Shown: positions 42,162 through 52,106 of the stretch, piece after piece | Numbering within the stretch: position 1 is the first letter of the stretch | Layout: the number at the start of each line of letters is the position of its first letter | DNA from: Yaniella flava | GTDB taxonomy: Bacteria > Actinomycetota > Actinomycetes > Actinomycetales > Micrococcaceae | Direction of reading: 5' to 3' | Assembly: GCF_039529295.1 (NCBI RefSeq) | Contig: NZ_BAAAMN010000017.1 | Location: 28,428 to 92,427, forward strand | DNA: 64,000 nt | Translations under genes and position numbers: made by a program | The notes under the pieces: generated by a model | Told to the model about the DNA's origin: nothing | Databases searched by the model: none | What the model saw: only the letters and a program-made list of their open reading frames with translations

Positions 42162-43960
42162 CGATGTCGTCGGAAATCTATGCAACAACGTTGGCCCGAC
42201 TCCTCGACGATACAATCGGCGTGCTCCCGGCTGTTACCCTCCCTGCTAGCGAGGCCGTGGGGTGGCGACTAGCGTCGGATCTTGTCACACAACACCCATC
42301 ACCGAGTTTCGACAACTCCCAGATGGACGGGTACGGCATCGGTTATGCCAACCTGGCCGGGGGACGCTTTCGTGTGGGTCCCGATGTGCCAGCCGGCACT
42401 GAGCCAACCGAGGTCTATCACTATGGTGTCAACGGGTACGGCCACGACACTGCGGTGCCCATTATGACGGGGGCTAAAATTCCAGATGATGTGGTCGCCA
42501 TCGTGCCGGTCGAGGAAGCAGACCCCGCGAAGTTTGTGGAGATGGGCGACTATGTGCAGCTACCACCGGTGGAGGTGGGGCGCTTCATTCGCAAAACCGG
42601 CTGCGATATGAAGGCCGGTGTGCTGGTAGCTCCGGAGGGCACAGGCATTGATGCCGCACTCGTGGCAACGGCCGCGTCGCAGGGCATGACGCAATTTCAC
42701 GTCAGAGCGCGGCCTCGCATCGCCGTCATCGCCGGCGGGGATGAAATTGTTGAGGGCAACCGACCGGTTGCGGCCAAAGTGTTCGATGCCAACACCCCTT
42801 TGGTCTTGGGGCTTGCGCGCACGCACGGCCTCCAGATCGTGGCGACCGGTACCACCACTGATGACGTCAACGATTTTCGCAACGTCGTTGATCAGATCAT
42901 CCGCGATCATAAGCCGGATCTCATCATTACTTCGGGTGGGATTTCCGAGGGCAAATATGAGGTCGTACGCCAACTGCTGCAGCGGCTCGACACCGCGTGG
43001 GTGGGCAGCATTGAACAGCAGCCCGGTGGGCCGCAAGGCTACGGCATCTATGGTTCGACACCGATCGTTGCGGTGCCGGGAAATCCTGTCTCGACCATGG
43101 TGTCCATGCGTACCCTGGTGCTCCCCGCACTCTGGCAGACGTTCAAATCCGGTTACCAGCCGGTGTCGATCCAGGCACGCATCAATGGAGCCGTCACCGG
43201 TATTCGCGGCAAAACCCAGTATCGGCGCGCAGTGGTCGGATTCCACGATGGACAGTTGATCGCGCAAATTCAAGGGGCCGCTGGATCGCATCTGTTAGCG
43301 CAGGCCGTCGGCGCCAATGCGCTGGTCGAAATCCCACCCCTGGCTCGGATTCAACCCGGTGAAGCGATCACCGCACACCTGTTTGCCGATACGCGGTGGG
43401 ATGCCAAGGTTGATCCAACCCCCGGTGGTACGCCATCGCAATCGCCATGCTACGAGACCGAACGTCGTAGCGCAGAAAAATCAGCAATGGTGATCGTCGC
43501 GTCAACCCGAGCGGCCGCGGGTGTATATAGCGACGATGCCGGGCCCCACCTTGTCGAATGGCTGCATTCGAAAAACTATGCCACACCCCAGGCGTTGGTT
43601 GTGGCGGATCATGATCTGGAAGCCACTATGGAACGGCTCGTCGCCGGAGAGTATGGCCCGCTGCCAGATGTGTTGATCACTAGTGGCGGAACCGGAGTTT
43701 CACCGACAGACCAAACGGTGGAAGTCATCGGGGAGTACCTCGACCAGGACATGCCAAATGTGATGACCTCGGTGCTGTTAGAAGGCATCAAAAATACCCC
43801 GCACGCCGCACTGTCGCGTGGCATTGCGGGGATCATGGGCGAAACATTCGTGGCTACGCTGCCGGGATCGACCGGGGGAGTGGCAGATGGAATTGCCGTG
43901 CTGGATGAGTTGATTGACCATATTGTGGACCAAGTGCGCGGCAAAGATCACAAACACTAG
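42158..43960 (+). CDS. moeA: MoeA-Mog fusion: molybdopterin molybdotransferase plus adenylyltransferase
   Basis: 600 residues. The MoeA part (about 1-405) has DNSQMDGYGIG, PIMTGAKIPDD and TSGGISEGKYE; the Mog/MoaB part (about 443-600) has SDDAGPHLVEWL, ITSGGTGVSPTDQTVE and LPGSTGGVADG. One protein thus adenylates molybdopterin and inserts molybdate, in the same E-then-G order as plant Cnx1. GTG start overlapping moaC. moaD, moaE and moeB are not in the window. Confidence 0.93.
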   Translation: MTMSSEIYATTLARLLDDTIGVLPAVTLPASEAVGWRLASDLVTQHPSPSFDNSQMDGYGIGYANLAGGRFRVGPDVPAGTEPTEVYHYGVNGYGHDTAVPIMTGAKIPDDVVAIVPVEEADPAKFVEMGDYVQLPPVEVGRFIRKTGCDMKAGVLVAPEGTGIDAALVATAASQGMTQFHVRARPRIAVIAGGDEIVEGNRPVAAKVFDANTPLVLGLARTHGLQIVATGTTTDDVNDFRNVVDQIIRDHKPDLIITSGGISEGKYEVVRQLLQRLDTAWVGSIEQQPGGPQGYGIYGSTPIVAVPGNPVSTMVSMRTLVLPALWQTFKSGYQPVSIQARINGAVTGIRGKTQYRRAVVGFHDGQLIAQIQGAAGSHLLAQAVGANALVEIPPLARIQPGEAITAHLFADTRWDAKVDPTPGGTPSQSPCYETERRSAEKSAMVIVASTRAAAGVYSDDAGPHLVEWLHSKNYATPQALVVADHDLEATMERLVAGEYGPLPDVLITSGGTGVSPTDQTVEVIGEYLDQDMPNVMTSVLLEGIKNTPHAALSRGIAGIMGETFVATLPGSTGGVADGIAVLDELIDHIVDQVRGKDHKH

Positions 43961-43989
43961 TTCAATTTCGAAAAGGCGGTCGAACCTAC

Positions 43990-44019
43990 TGGACAAACGG
44001 GGCTACGTCAAGCTATGCT
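43990..44019 (+). promoter_or_regulatory. Candidate rpoBC promoter
   Basis: TGGACA (43990-43995), 18-nt spacer, TATGCT (44014-44019), about 200 nt upstream of rpoB. A further AT-rich stretch TATATAT lies near 44070. The region 43961-44224 holds no gene I can support. Confidence 0.4.
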
Positions 44020-44224
44020 GATTCTTTGCGTATCCCTGTCTCCAGGTCGTTTTGGTGCCCCCGGTACATTATATATCGAGTGACGCCATCACCACAGGAT
44101 CATACACAAGAGCGGCTGGCCTTCATATAGCGGTGGGTCCCGTGTCTTCACTTTGTGGCGTATTTGGAGGTATTGCGGGCAATGCGCGTACATAAAACTT
44201 GGAAGGTCTGTGAAAGGATCGCTG

Positions 44225-47200
44225 TTGGTCGCTTCTAGCACCTCTGATAACACAACCGCTACAAACTATCGACATGGCTCTTCAGCCGGTCGTGTTTCTT
44301 TTGCAAAGATTGCTGAGCCGCTGGCTATTCCCAATCTCCTTGCCCTACAGACGGAATCATTTGACCGTCTCGTTGGCAATGAGCGCTGGGCTGCACAGGT
44401 CGCACACGCAGAAAAAATCGGCGACGATTCGGTAGTCACCACGTCGGGACTGGGCGAGATTTTTGAAGAAATCTCACCGATCGAAGATTACCAGGGCACC
44501 ATGTCTCTGTCGTTTACCGACCCGGAATTCTCGGACCCGAAGATGGGCGCCGAGGAAGCCAAGGATCGTGACGCTTCGTACGCTGCCCCGCTGTATGTCA
44601 AAGCCGAGTTCATGAACTACAACACCGGCGAAATCAAACAGCAGACCGTCTTCATGGGTGACTTCCCGCTGATGACCGATGAAGGTACCTTCATCATCAA
44701 CGGTACCGAGCGTGTCGTCGTGTCCCAGTTGGTTCGTTCCCCTGGCGCCTACTTTGAGCGCACACCGGATAAAACCACCGACAAAGACATCTACAGTGCC
44801 CGGATCATCCCATCTCGGGGTGCTTGGTTCGAGCTGGAAATTGACCGCCGCGACCAGGTTTCGGTTCGTCTGGACCGTCGTCGTAAACAGCCTGTCACCG
44901 TGCTGCTCAAAGCCCTGGGTTGGACCGAAGCGCGCATTCGCGAAGAGTTCGGTCACTACGACTCCATGATGTTGACCCTTGAAAAAGATGGCATCGAAGA
45001 CCAGGCTGAAGCCCTCAAAGACATTTACCGCAAATTGCGTCCGGGTGAGCCCGTGTCGGTTGACGCCGCACAAAGCCTGCTGGCCAACCTGTACTTCACC
45101 GAGCGCCGCTACGACCTCGCAAAAGTTGGTCGCTATAAGCTCAACCGCAAGCTCGGTGTCGACGCGCCACTATCGGATCCGTCCTCACTGGTCCTCACCG
45201 AAGAAGACGTCACCCAGATGGTGCACTTCATTGCTGCACTGCACGCTGGTGAATCCAGCATCAAGGGCAAGCGCAAGGACGAAGTCGTTGACGTGCCAGT
45301 AGAAGTCGATGACATCGACCACTTCGGGAACCGTCGCATTCGTGCGGTCGGCGAACTCATCGAAAACCAGATCCGTACCGGTCTTTCCCGTATGGAACGC
45401 GTGGTTCGTGAGCGTATGACCACTCAAGATGTCGAAGCGATTACCCCACAGACCCTCATCAACATCCGTCCGGTCGTGGCTGCTATCCGCGAGTTCTTCG
45501 GAACCTCGCAGTTGTCACAGTTCATGGACCAGGGCAACCCGTTGGCCGGTCTGACACACAAGCGTCGCCTGTCGGCACTTGGCCCGGGCGGTCTGTCGCG
45601 TGATCGTGCCGGCATGGAAGTCCGTGACGTGCACCCATCACACTACGGTCGTATGTGCCCCATTGAAACCCCAGAAGGTCCAAACATTGGCCTGATCGGT
45701 TCCATGGCAAGCTTCGGCCGCATCAACGCGTTTGGTTTCATCGAGACCCCGTACCGCAAGGTCATTGACAACAAGGTGACCGACATTGTTGAATACCTGA
45801 CCGCCGACGACGAACTCCACGTCCAGATCGCTCAGGCTAACGCGGTACTCAACGGCGATGGCTCATTTGCCGAAGAACTCGTGATGTCCCGTCAACGCGG
45901 TGGCGACGGCGAACCAATCTTGGCAGATCCAACCGACATTGACTACATGGATGTGTCACCACGCCAGATGGTTTCTGCGGCTACTGCATTGATCCCCTTC
46001 CTCGAGCACGACGATGCAAACCGTGCACTCATGGGCGCAAACATGCAGCGTCAGGCTGTCCCGCTCATCCAATCAGAGGCACCGTTGGTCGGTACCGGCA
46101 TGGAGAAACCCATCGCCGTCGACGCTGGTGACTCAACCATCGCACTGAAACCAGGCGTCGTTACCGAAGTGGCCGCAGACCTGGTCACCGTGATGGAAGA
46201 TGAAGGCACCACCCGCCACTACCCGGTCTACAAATACCAGCGCTCGAACCAGGGTAATGCCTACAACCAGGTTGTTCGCGTTTCGGAAGGCGACCGTGTT
46301 GAATACGGCGCAATCCTCGCAGATGGCCCATCCACCGATAACGGTGAGTTGGCCCTCGGCAAGAACCTGCTCGTGGCATTCATGCCATGGGAAGGCCTGA
46401 ACTTCGAAGACGCCATCATCGTCTCTCAGCGCATGGTCTCCGACGACGTGCTGACCTCGATCCACATCGAAGAGTACGAAGTCGACGCTCGTGACACCAA
46501 ACTCGGTGCAGAAGAAGTCACCCGTGACATTCCCAACGTCTCCGACGAAGTCCTGTCACAGCTCGACGAACGCGGCATCATCCACATCGGTGCCGAAGTA
46601 GAAGCCGGCGACATTCTGGTTGGTCGTGTGACACCAAAGGGTGAAACCGAACTCACACCAGAAGAGCGCTTGCTGCGTGCAATCTTCGGTGAAAAATCCA
46701 AGGAAGTCCGTGACACCTCGCTGAAGGTCCCACACGGCGAATCCGGTACCGTCATCGGCGTACGCATCTTTGACCGTGATGAAGACGACGACCTACCAGC
46801 GGGTGTCAACCAGCTGGTTCGCGTCTACGTTGCGCAAAAACGTAAGATCAGCGACGGCGACAAAATGGCCGGGCGTCACGGGAACAAGGGTGTCATCGCC
46901 AAGGTTCTTCCGATGGAAGACATGCCATTCATGGCAGACGGCACACCGATCGATATGATCCTGAACCCACTGGGTGTTCCAGGACGTATGAACCTGGGCC
47001 AGGTCATGGAACTTCACCTCGGTTGGGCTGCCGCCAACGGTTGGAAGATCGAAGGCGAACCAGACTTCCTCAAGAAGCTACCAAACTTGCCGCGCGAAAC
47101 CGGTCCGGTCAATGTGGCCACCCCGGTCTTCGACGGTGCTGAAGCTGAAGAGGTCACCGGGTTGCTGGACCACGTGCACCCGACCCGCGATGGCGAACGC

Positions 47201-47731
47201 CTCATGGGTAACGACGGTAAAGCTCTGTTGTTCGACGGCCGCTCCGGTGAGCCGTTCCCAGAGCACGTCTCCGTTGGCTACATGTACATGCTGAAACTGC
47301 ATCACCTGGTGGACGATAAGATCCACGCCCGTTCAACCGGACCGTACTCGATGATTACCCAGCAGCCACTGGGTGGTAAAGCACAGTTCGGTGGTCAGCG
47401 CTTTGGTGAAATGGAAGTGTGGGCACTGGAAGCATACGGTGCCGCGTACACCCTGCAGGAATTGCTCACCCACAAATCTGACGATATTCACGGCCGTGTC
47501 AAGGTCTACGAAGCAATCGTCAAGGGCGAAAATATTCCAGAACCAGGTGTTCCAGAATCGTTCAAGGTTCTGATCAAGGAAATGCAGTCACTGTGCCTCA
47601 ACGTGGAAGTACTTTCCGCAGACGGTCAAAACATTGAAATGCGTGACTCGGATGAAGATTCATTCCGTGCTGCTGAAGAACTAGGCATCGACCTCTCCCG
47701 TGCTGAACCCAGCTCGGTAGAAGAAGTCTAA
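44225..47731 (+). CDS. rpoB: RNA polymerase beta subunit
   Basis: 1168 residues. TTG at 44225 has AAGGA 6 nt upstream and removes 24 unlikely N-terminal residues. Catalytic-centre segments HYGRMCPIETPEGPNIGLIG and KMAGRHGNKGV are present. The rifampicin region reads SQLSQFMDQGNPLAGLTHKR: E. coli positions Asn518 and Ser522 are Gly and Ala here, while Asp516, His526 and Ser531 are standard. Operon with rpoC. Confidence 0.98.
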   Translation: MVASSTSDNTTATNYRHGSSAGRVSFAKIAEPLAIPNLLALQTESFDRLVGNERWAAQVAHAEKIGDDSVVTTSGLGEIFEEISPIEDYQGTMSLSFTDPEFSDPKMGAEEAKDRDASYAAPLYVKAEFMNYNTGEIKQQTVFMGDFPLMTDEGTFIINGTERVVVSQLVRSPGAYFERTPDKTTDKDIYSARIIPSRGAWFELEIDRRDQVSVRLDRRRKQPVTVLLKALGWTEARIREEFGHYDSMMLTLEKDGIEDQAEALKDIYRKLRPGEPVSVDAAQSLLANLYFTERRYDLAKVGRYKLNRKLGVDAPLSDPSSLVLTEEDVTQMVHFIAALHAGESSIKGKRKDEVVDVPVEVDDIDHFGNRRIRAVGELIENQIRTGLSRMERVVRERMTTQDVEAITPQTLINIRPVVAAIREFFGTSQLSQFMDQGNPLAGLTHKRRLSALGPGGLSRDRAGMEVRDVHPSHYGRMCPIETPEGPNIGLIGSMASFGRINAFGFIETPYRKVIDNKVTDIVEYLTADDELHVQIAQANAVLNGDGSFAEELVMSRQRGGDGEPILADPTDIDYMDVSPRQMVSAATALIPFLEHDDANRALMGANMQRQAVPLIQSEAPLVGTGMEKPIAVDAGDSTIALKPGVVTEVAADLVTVMEDEGTTRHYPVYKYQRSNQGNAYNQVVRVSEGDRVEYGAILADGPSTDNGELALGKNLLVAFMPWEGLNFEDAIIVSQRMVSDDVLTSIHIEEYEVDARDTKLGAEEVTRDIPNVSDEVLSQLDERGIIHIGAEVEAGDILVGRVTPKGETELTPEERLLRAIFGEKSKEVRDTSLKVPHGESGTVIGVRIFDRDEDDDLPAGVNQLVRVYVAQKRKISDGDKMAGRHGNKGVIAKVLPMEDMPFMADGTPIDMILNPLGVPGRMNLGQVMELHLGWAAANGWKIEGEPDFLKKLPNLPRETGPVNVATPVFDGAEAEEVTGLLDHVHPTRDGERLMGNDGKALLFDGRSGEPFPEHVSVGYMYMLKLHHLVDDKIHARSTGPYSMITQQPLGGKAQFGGQRFGEMEVWALEAYGAAYTLQELLTHKSDDIHGRVKVYEAIVKGENIPEPGVPESFKVLIKEMQSLCLNVEVLSADGQNIEMRDSDEDSFRAAEELGIDLSRAEPSSVEEV

Positions 47732-47787
47732 GTTCACAACACAAATCAGTCTTTCATCCATTTTTAGAACCAGGAGTTCATAGGACT

Positions 47788-50700
47788 ATGTCCACAGAAA
47801 ACTCATTCGGCCTCATGCGCATCGGCCTGGCCACCGCAGACCAAATTCGTAACTGGTCATACGGCGAGGTCAAGAAACCCGAGACCATTAACTACCGAAC
47901 ACTCAAACCCGAAAAAGATGGCCTGTTTTGTGAGCGCATTTTCGGGCCAACCCGCGACTGGGAATGCTACTGCGGTAAATACAAGCGTGTCCGTTACAAG
48001 GGCATCATTTGTGAACGCTGTGGTGTAGAAGTTACTCGCTCCAAAGTTCGCCGTGACCGTCTCGGCCACATCGAACTCGCTGCACCGGTAACGCACATCT
48101 GGTACTTCAAAGGTGTGCCATCCCGTCTCGGCTACCTGCTGGACCTGGCACCGAAAGATCTCGAAAAGATCATCTACTTCGCTGCCTACATGATTACCTC
48201 CGTCGACGAGGAAGCTCGTCACGCTGATCTGCCAAACCTGCAGGCCGAACACGACCAGGAAGTCAACTTCCTCAAGAAGCAGCTCGACTCCGATATCGCA
48301 GCCGTCTCACGTGAGCTCGAAGAAGAGCTTTCCGAATTGGAGAAATCGGGAGCGAAAGCAGCAGAACGCGAAAAGGCGAAGTCCCTGGCCGAAAAAACCA
48401 TGGGGCAAATTCGCAAGCGCTCTGAAGCAGAAATCAGCCAGATGGAAGACGTCTGGGAACGGTTCAAGAACCTCAAAGTCGGTGACCTCGAGGGCGAAGA
48501 GCAAGTCTTCCGCTCGATGCGTGACAAGTACGGCGAATACTTCGAAGGCTCCATGGGTGCCGAATCGATTCAGCGTCGTCTGCAGACCTTTGACCTGCAC
48601 GGTGAAGCAGAGAAGCTCCACGAGATCATCCAGACCGGACGCGGTCAGCGCAAAACCCGTGCCCTGAAGCGCTTGAAAGTGGTCAACGCATTCTTGACCA
48701 CCGACAACTCGCCAGAAGGCATGGTTCTAGACGCTGTACCGATCATCCCACCAGAGCTGCGACCAATGGTTCAGCTTGACGGTGGCCGGTTTGCGACCTC
48801 TGACCTCAACGACCTCTACCGTCGTGTCATCAACCGCAACTCACGTCTCAAGCGCCTGCTTGAACTGGGTGCCCCAGAGATCATCGTCAATAACGAAAAG
48901 CGCATGCTGCAAGAATCGGTTGACTCGTTGTTCGACAACGGTCGTCGTGGTCGTGCCGTGACCGGACCGGGTAACCGTCCGCTGAAGTCGATATCTGACA
49001 TGCTCAAAGGTAAACAGGGCCGTTTCCGCCAGAACCTACTGGGTAAACGTGTCGACTACTCGGGCCGTTCCGTTATTGTGGTTGGTCCACAGCTGGAACT
49101 GCACCAGACCGGTCTGCCAAAGCAGATGGCCCTGGAGCTCTTCAAACCATTCGTGATGAAGCGCCTGGTTGATCTCAACCACGCACAAAACATCAAGTCA
49201 GCCAAACGGATGGTCGAGCGTACTCGCCCACAGGTTTGGGACGTGCTCGAAGAAGTCATTACCGAACACCCGGTTATGCTCAACCGTGCACCAACCCTGC
49301 ACCGCTTGGGTATTCAAGCATTCGAGCCACAGCTAGTCGAAGGTAAAGCCATTCAGTTGCACCCACTGGTGTGTGCTGCGTTCAACGCTGACTTCGACGG
49401 TGACCAGATGGCAGTCCACCTGCCGCTGAGCCCCGAAGCGCAAGCTGAAGCACGCGTGCTGATGCTGTCATCCAACAACATTCTGAAACCATCCGATGGT
49501 CGCGCCGTTGCCGTGCCGTCACAGGATATGGTCATCGGCTTGAACCACATGACCTCTGTCCAGGATGACGTCGAGGGTGTCGGTAATACTTACGCCACCC
49601 TCGGTGAAGCCACCATGGCCATGGATGCCGGCTCGCTGCACCTCAACGCCACCGTCACCATCGGCGTGGACAATTTTGTCCCGTCAGAGGCCCAGCCAGC
49701 ACCTGAAGGTTGGGAACCAGGACAGCTCGCGAACCTGGAAACCACCGCTGGCCGTGTGTTGTTCAACCAGCTGCTACCTGCTGACTACCCATGGGTAGAA
49801 ATGATCGCAACCAAGGGCACGCTGGGAGAACTCGTCAACGATCTCGCAGAACGTTACCCACTGGTCGAAACAGCGCGGACACTGGATAACCTCAAAGATG
49901 CCGGCTTCTACTGGGGTACCTGGTCGGGTGTCACCGTAGCGATCTCGGATATCACGTCGAACTTCGACAAAGCCTCGATTATGGAATCGTACGAAGACCA
50001 GGCCGCCAAGGTTCAAGTCCAGTACGAAACCGGTCTGATCGCAGACGAGGAACGTCGTGCCGAACTCATCGATATCTGGAACAATGCCACCGACGAAGTC
50101 GCTGCTGCGATGCAAAACGGGATGGGCAAACAGAACGCCATCAACCGTATGGTCACCTCGGGTGCCCGCGGTAACTGGTTGCAGGTTCGTCAGATTGCCG
50201 GTATCCGTGGTCTCGTTGCGAACCCGAAGGGTGAGATTATCCCGCGTCCGATCAAGTCCTCATACCGTGAAGGACTGTCGGTTCTGGAATACTTCTCCGC
50301 AACCCACGGTGCTCGTAAGGGGCTCGCCGATACCGCGTTGAAAACCGCGAACTCCGGTTACCTCACCCGGCGTCTGGTTGACGTCTCACAGGACGTCATC
50401 GTGCGTGAAGAAGACTGTGGTACCCGCCGTGGTCTCAGCGTCTCGATTGCTGAACCAAACGACAACGGTGAGCTGGTACTGGTCGATGACGTTGAAACTT
50501 CGGCATACTCACGCGTTCTTGCAACAGACGTCAAAGACGCCGACGACAAGGTCGTTGGGTATGCAGGCGAAGACGTCGGCAGCACCAAGCTCGACGAACT
50601 GCTGGCTTCCGGTGTGACCGACATTCGCGTCCGTTCCGTCCTGACCTGTGATTCCCGTGTCGGAACCTGTGCCAAATGCTATGGCCGCTCCATGGCAACC

Positions 50701-51678
50701 GGCAAGGTCGTCGATATCGGCGAAGCCGTCGGTATTATTGCAGCCCAGTCCATTGGTGAACCAGGTACCCAGCTAACCATGCGTACCTTCCACACCGGTG
50801 GTGTTGCATCAGCTGACGATATTACTCAGGGTCTGCCACGTATTCAGGAACTCTTCGAAGCTCGCACTCCGAAGGGTGTCGCCCCAATTTCTGAGGTCGC
50901 CGGTCGCGTGACCATCGAAGAGGACGACAAACAGGTCCGTCTGGTGCTTACCCCAGATGATGGTTCCGAAGAGATGGCCTACCCGGTCCTACGTCGTTCA
51001 CGTCTACTCGTTGATGACGGCCAGCACGTTGACGTTGGAACCCAGCTGGTCGCCGGTGCCATTGATCCGAAACAGGTACTGCGTGTCCTCGGACCACGCG
51101 CCGCCCAGAAATTCCTGGTCGACGAAGTCCAAGAGGTCTACCAGTCCCAGGGTGTTGGCATTCACGACAAGCACGTGGAAGTCATCGTTCGCCAGATGCT
51201 GCGCCGCATTACCATCATCGATTCCGGTGAAAGCGGCCTGCTACCAGGTGAATTGACCGACCGCATCGACTTCGTTGCAGCCAACCGTGCTGCCGTAGCC
51301 GAAGGCAAACGTCCAGCAAGTGGCCGTGACGAACTCATGGGTATCACCAAAGCCTCCCTGGCAACGGACTCGTGGCTCTCGGCCGCATCCTTCCAGGAAA
51401 CCACCCGCGTCCTGACCCAGGCCGCAATGGAAGGCAAAGGCGACCCACTGCTCGGCCTCAAGGAAAACGTCATCATTGGTAAGCTCATCCCAGCCGGTAC
51501 CGGGTTGGACCGCTACACCAAGGTGGCCGTTGAACCAACCGATGATGCCAAAGCCAACATGTTCACCGGTGCCGCAGCATTCCCGGACTTTGATTACCCG
51601 GGTATGGACACCGAAATCGGTGGCGACTTCCACGCAATTCCGCTGGAAGACTACGGCATGGGTGGAGAATTCCGCTAA
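47788..51678 (+). CDS. rpoC: RNA polymerase beta-prime subunit
   Basis: 1296 residues. N-terminal zinc site (CYCGKYKRVRYKGIICERCG), catalytic NADFDGDQMAVH with the Mg-binding aspartates, and a second zinc region (CDSRVGTCAKCYG). Actinobacterial length. Followed by a bidirectional terminator. Confidence 0.99.
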   Translation: MSTENSFGLMRIGLATADQIRNWSYGEVKKPETINYRTLKPEKDGLFCERIFGPTRDWECYCGKYKRVRYKGIICERCGVEVTRSKVRRDRLGHIELAAPVTHIWYFKGVPSRLGYLLDLAPKDLEKIIYFAAYMITSVDEEARHADLPNLQAEHDQEVNFLKKQLDSDIAAVSRELEEELSELEKSGAKAAEREKAKSLAEKTMGQIRKRSEAEISQMEDVWERFKNLKVGDLEGEEQVFRSMRDKYGEYFEGSMGAESIQRRLQTFDLHGEAEKLHEIIQTGRGQRKTRALKRLKVVNAFLTTDNSPEGMVLDAVPIIPPELRPMVQLDGGRFATSDLNDLYRRVINRNSRLKRLLELGAPEIIVNNEKRMLQESVDSLFDNGRRGRAVTGPGNRPLKSISDMLKGKQGRFRQNLLGKRVDYSGRSVIVVGPQLELHQTGLPKQMALELFKPFVMKRLVDLNHAQNIKSAKRMVERTRPQVWDVLEEVITEHPVMLNRAPTLHRLGIQAFEPQLVEGKAIQLHPLVCAAFNADFDGDQMAVHLPLSPEAQAEARVLMLSSNNILKPSDGRAVAVPSQDMVIGLNHMTSVQDDVEGVGNTYATLGEATMAMDAGSLHLNATVTIGVDNFVPSEAQPAPEGWEPGQLANLETTAGRVLFNQLLPADYPWVEMIATKGTLGELVNDLAERYPLVETARTLDNLKDAGFYWGTWSGVTVAISDITSNFDKASIMESYEDQAAKVQVQYETGLIADEERRAELIDIWNNATDEVAAAMQNGMGKQNAINRMVTSGARGNWLQVRQIAGIRGLVANPKGEIIPRPIKSSYREGLSVLEYFSATHGARKGLADTALKTANSGYLTRRLVDVSQDVIVREEDCGTRRGLSVSIAEPNDNGELVLVDDVETSAYSRVLATDVKDADDKVVGYAGEDVGSTKLDELLASGVTDIRVRSVLTCDSRVGTCAKCYGRSMATGKVVDIGEAVGIIAAQSIGEPGTQLTMRTFHTGGVASADDITQGLPRIQELFEARTPKGVAPISEVAGRVTIEEDDKQVRLVLTPDDGSEEMAYPVLRRSRLLVDDGQHVDVGTQLVAGAIDPKQVLRVLGPRAAQKFLVDEVQEVYQSQGVGIHDKHVEVIVRQMLRRITIIDSGESGLLPGELTDRIDFVAANRAAVAEGKRPASGRDELMGITKASLATDSWLSAASFQETTRVLTQAAMEGKGDPLLGLKENVIIGKLIPAGTGLDRYTKVAVEPTDDAKANMFTGAAAFPDFDYPGMDTEIGGDFHAIPLEDYGMGGEFR

Positions 51679-51709
51679 ATCACTAGGTCAATAATCCCGG
51701 CCTAAATAC

Positions 51710-51748
51710 AAAAGAGCCAGTGCGAAACACATCGCACTGGCTCTTTTG
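51710..51748. terminator. Bidirectional intrinsic terminator after rpoC
   Basis: AAAAGAGCCAGTGCGA (51710-51725) and its exact complement (51732-51747), with A- and T-runs at either end. Serves rpoC and the convergent small gene. Confidence 0.93.
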
Positions 51749-51771
51749 CGCGCTACACGCGGTGCAGAAAG

Positions 51772-52005
51772 CTAACGCTGCTTGGAAGCCCGGCGCCGAA
51801 TAACGCGTGCCATCACTATGCTATAGACACCGGCCAACCACGCGATGCCCACGCCAAACCAGCTGACCGGATCCATCGCCAATACCGCAATTGCACCGAT
51901 GACAATGAGCAGCGCACCAAAACCGGTCATGATAATTACCAAAGACGTTGATGGTGGCGTCGCTGCGTGCGTGTCCTGTGGAGCCAAAACAACCAATCCC
52001 TTCAA
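51772..52005 (-). CDS. Small two-helix membrane protein
   Basis: 77 residues. Hydrophobic helices at about 20-42 and 47-66, basic tail RVIRRRASKQR. TTG at 52005 with AGGG 6 nt upstream. Convergent with rpoC. No family recognised. Confidence 0.6.
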   Translation of the reverse strand: MKGLVVLAPQDTHAATPPSTSLVIIMTGFGALLIVIGAIAVLAMDPVSWFGVGIAWLAGVYSIVMARVIRRRASKQR

Positions 52006-52106
52006 ATGTCACCCTTCAAAATGGGCTCTGGTGTTAACGCTAATGGGTCAAGTCGACGTGCTGCCAAAAGTGGATCAAGGCGTAGATCTTGGTAGGCTTA
52101 GCAATT

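Noticed and set aside
42560..43291. Antisense open frame opposite moeA
   Set aside because: Lies entirely within a well-defined MoeA domain and has no supporting start or family.
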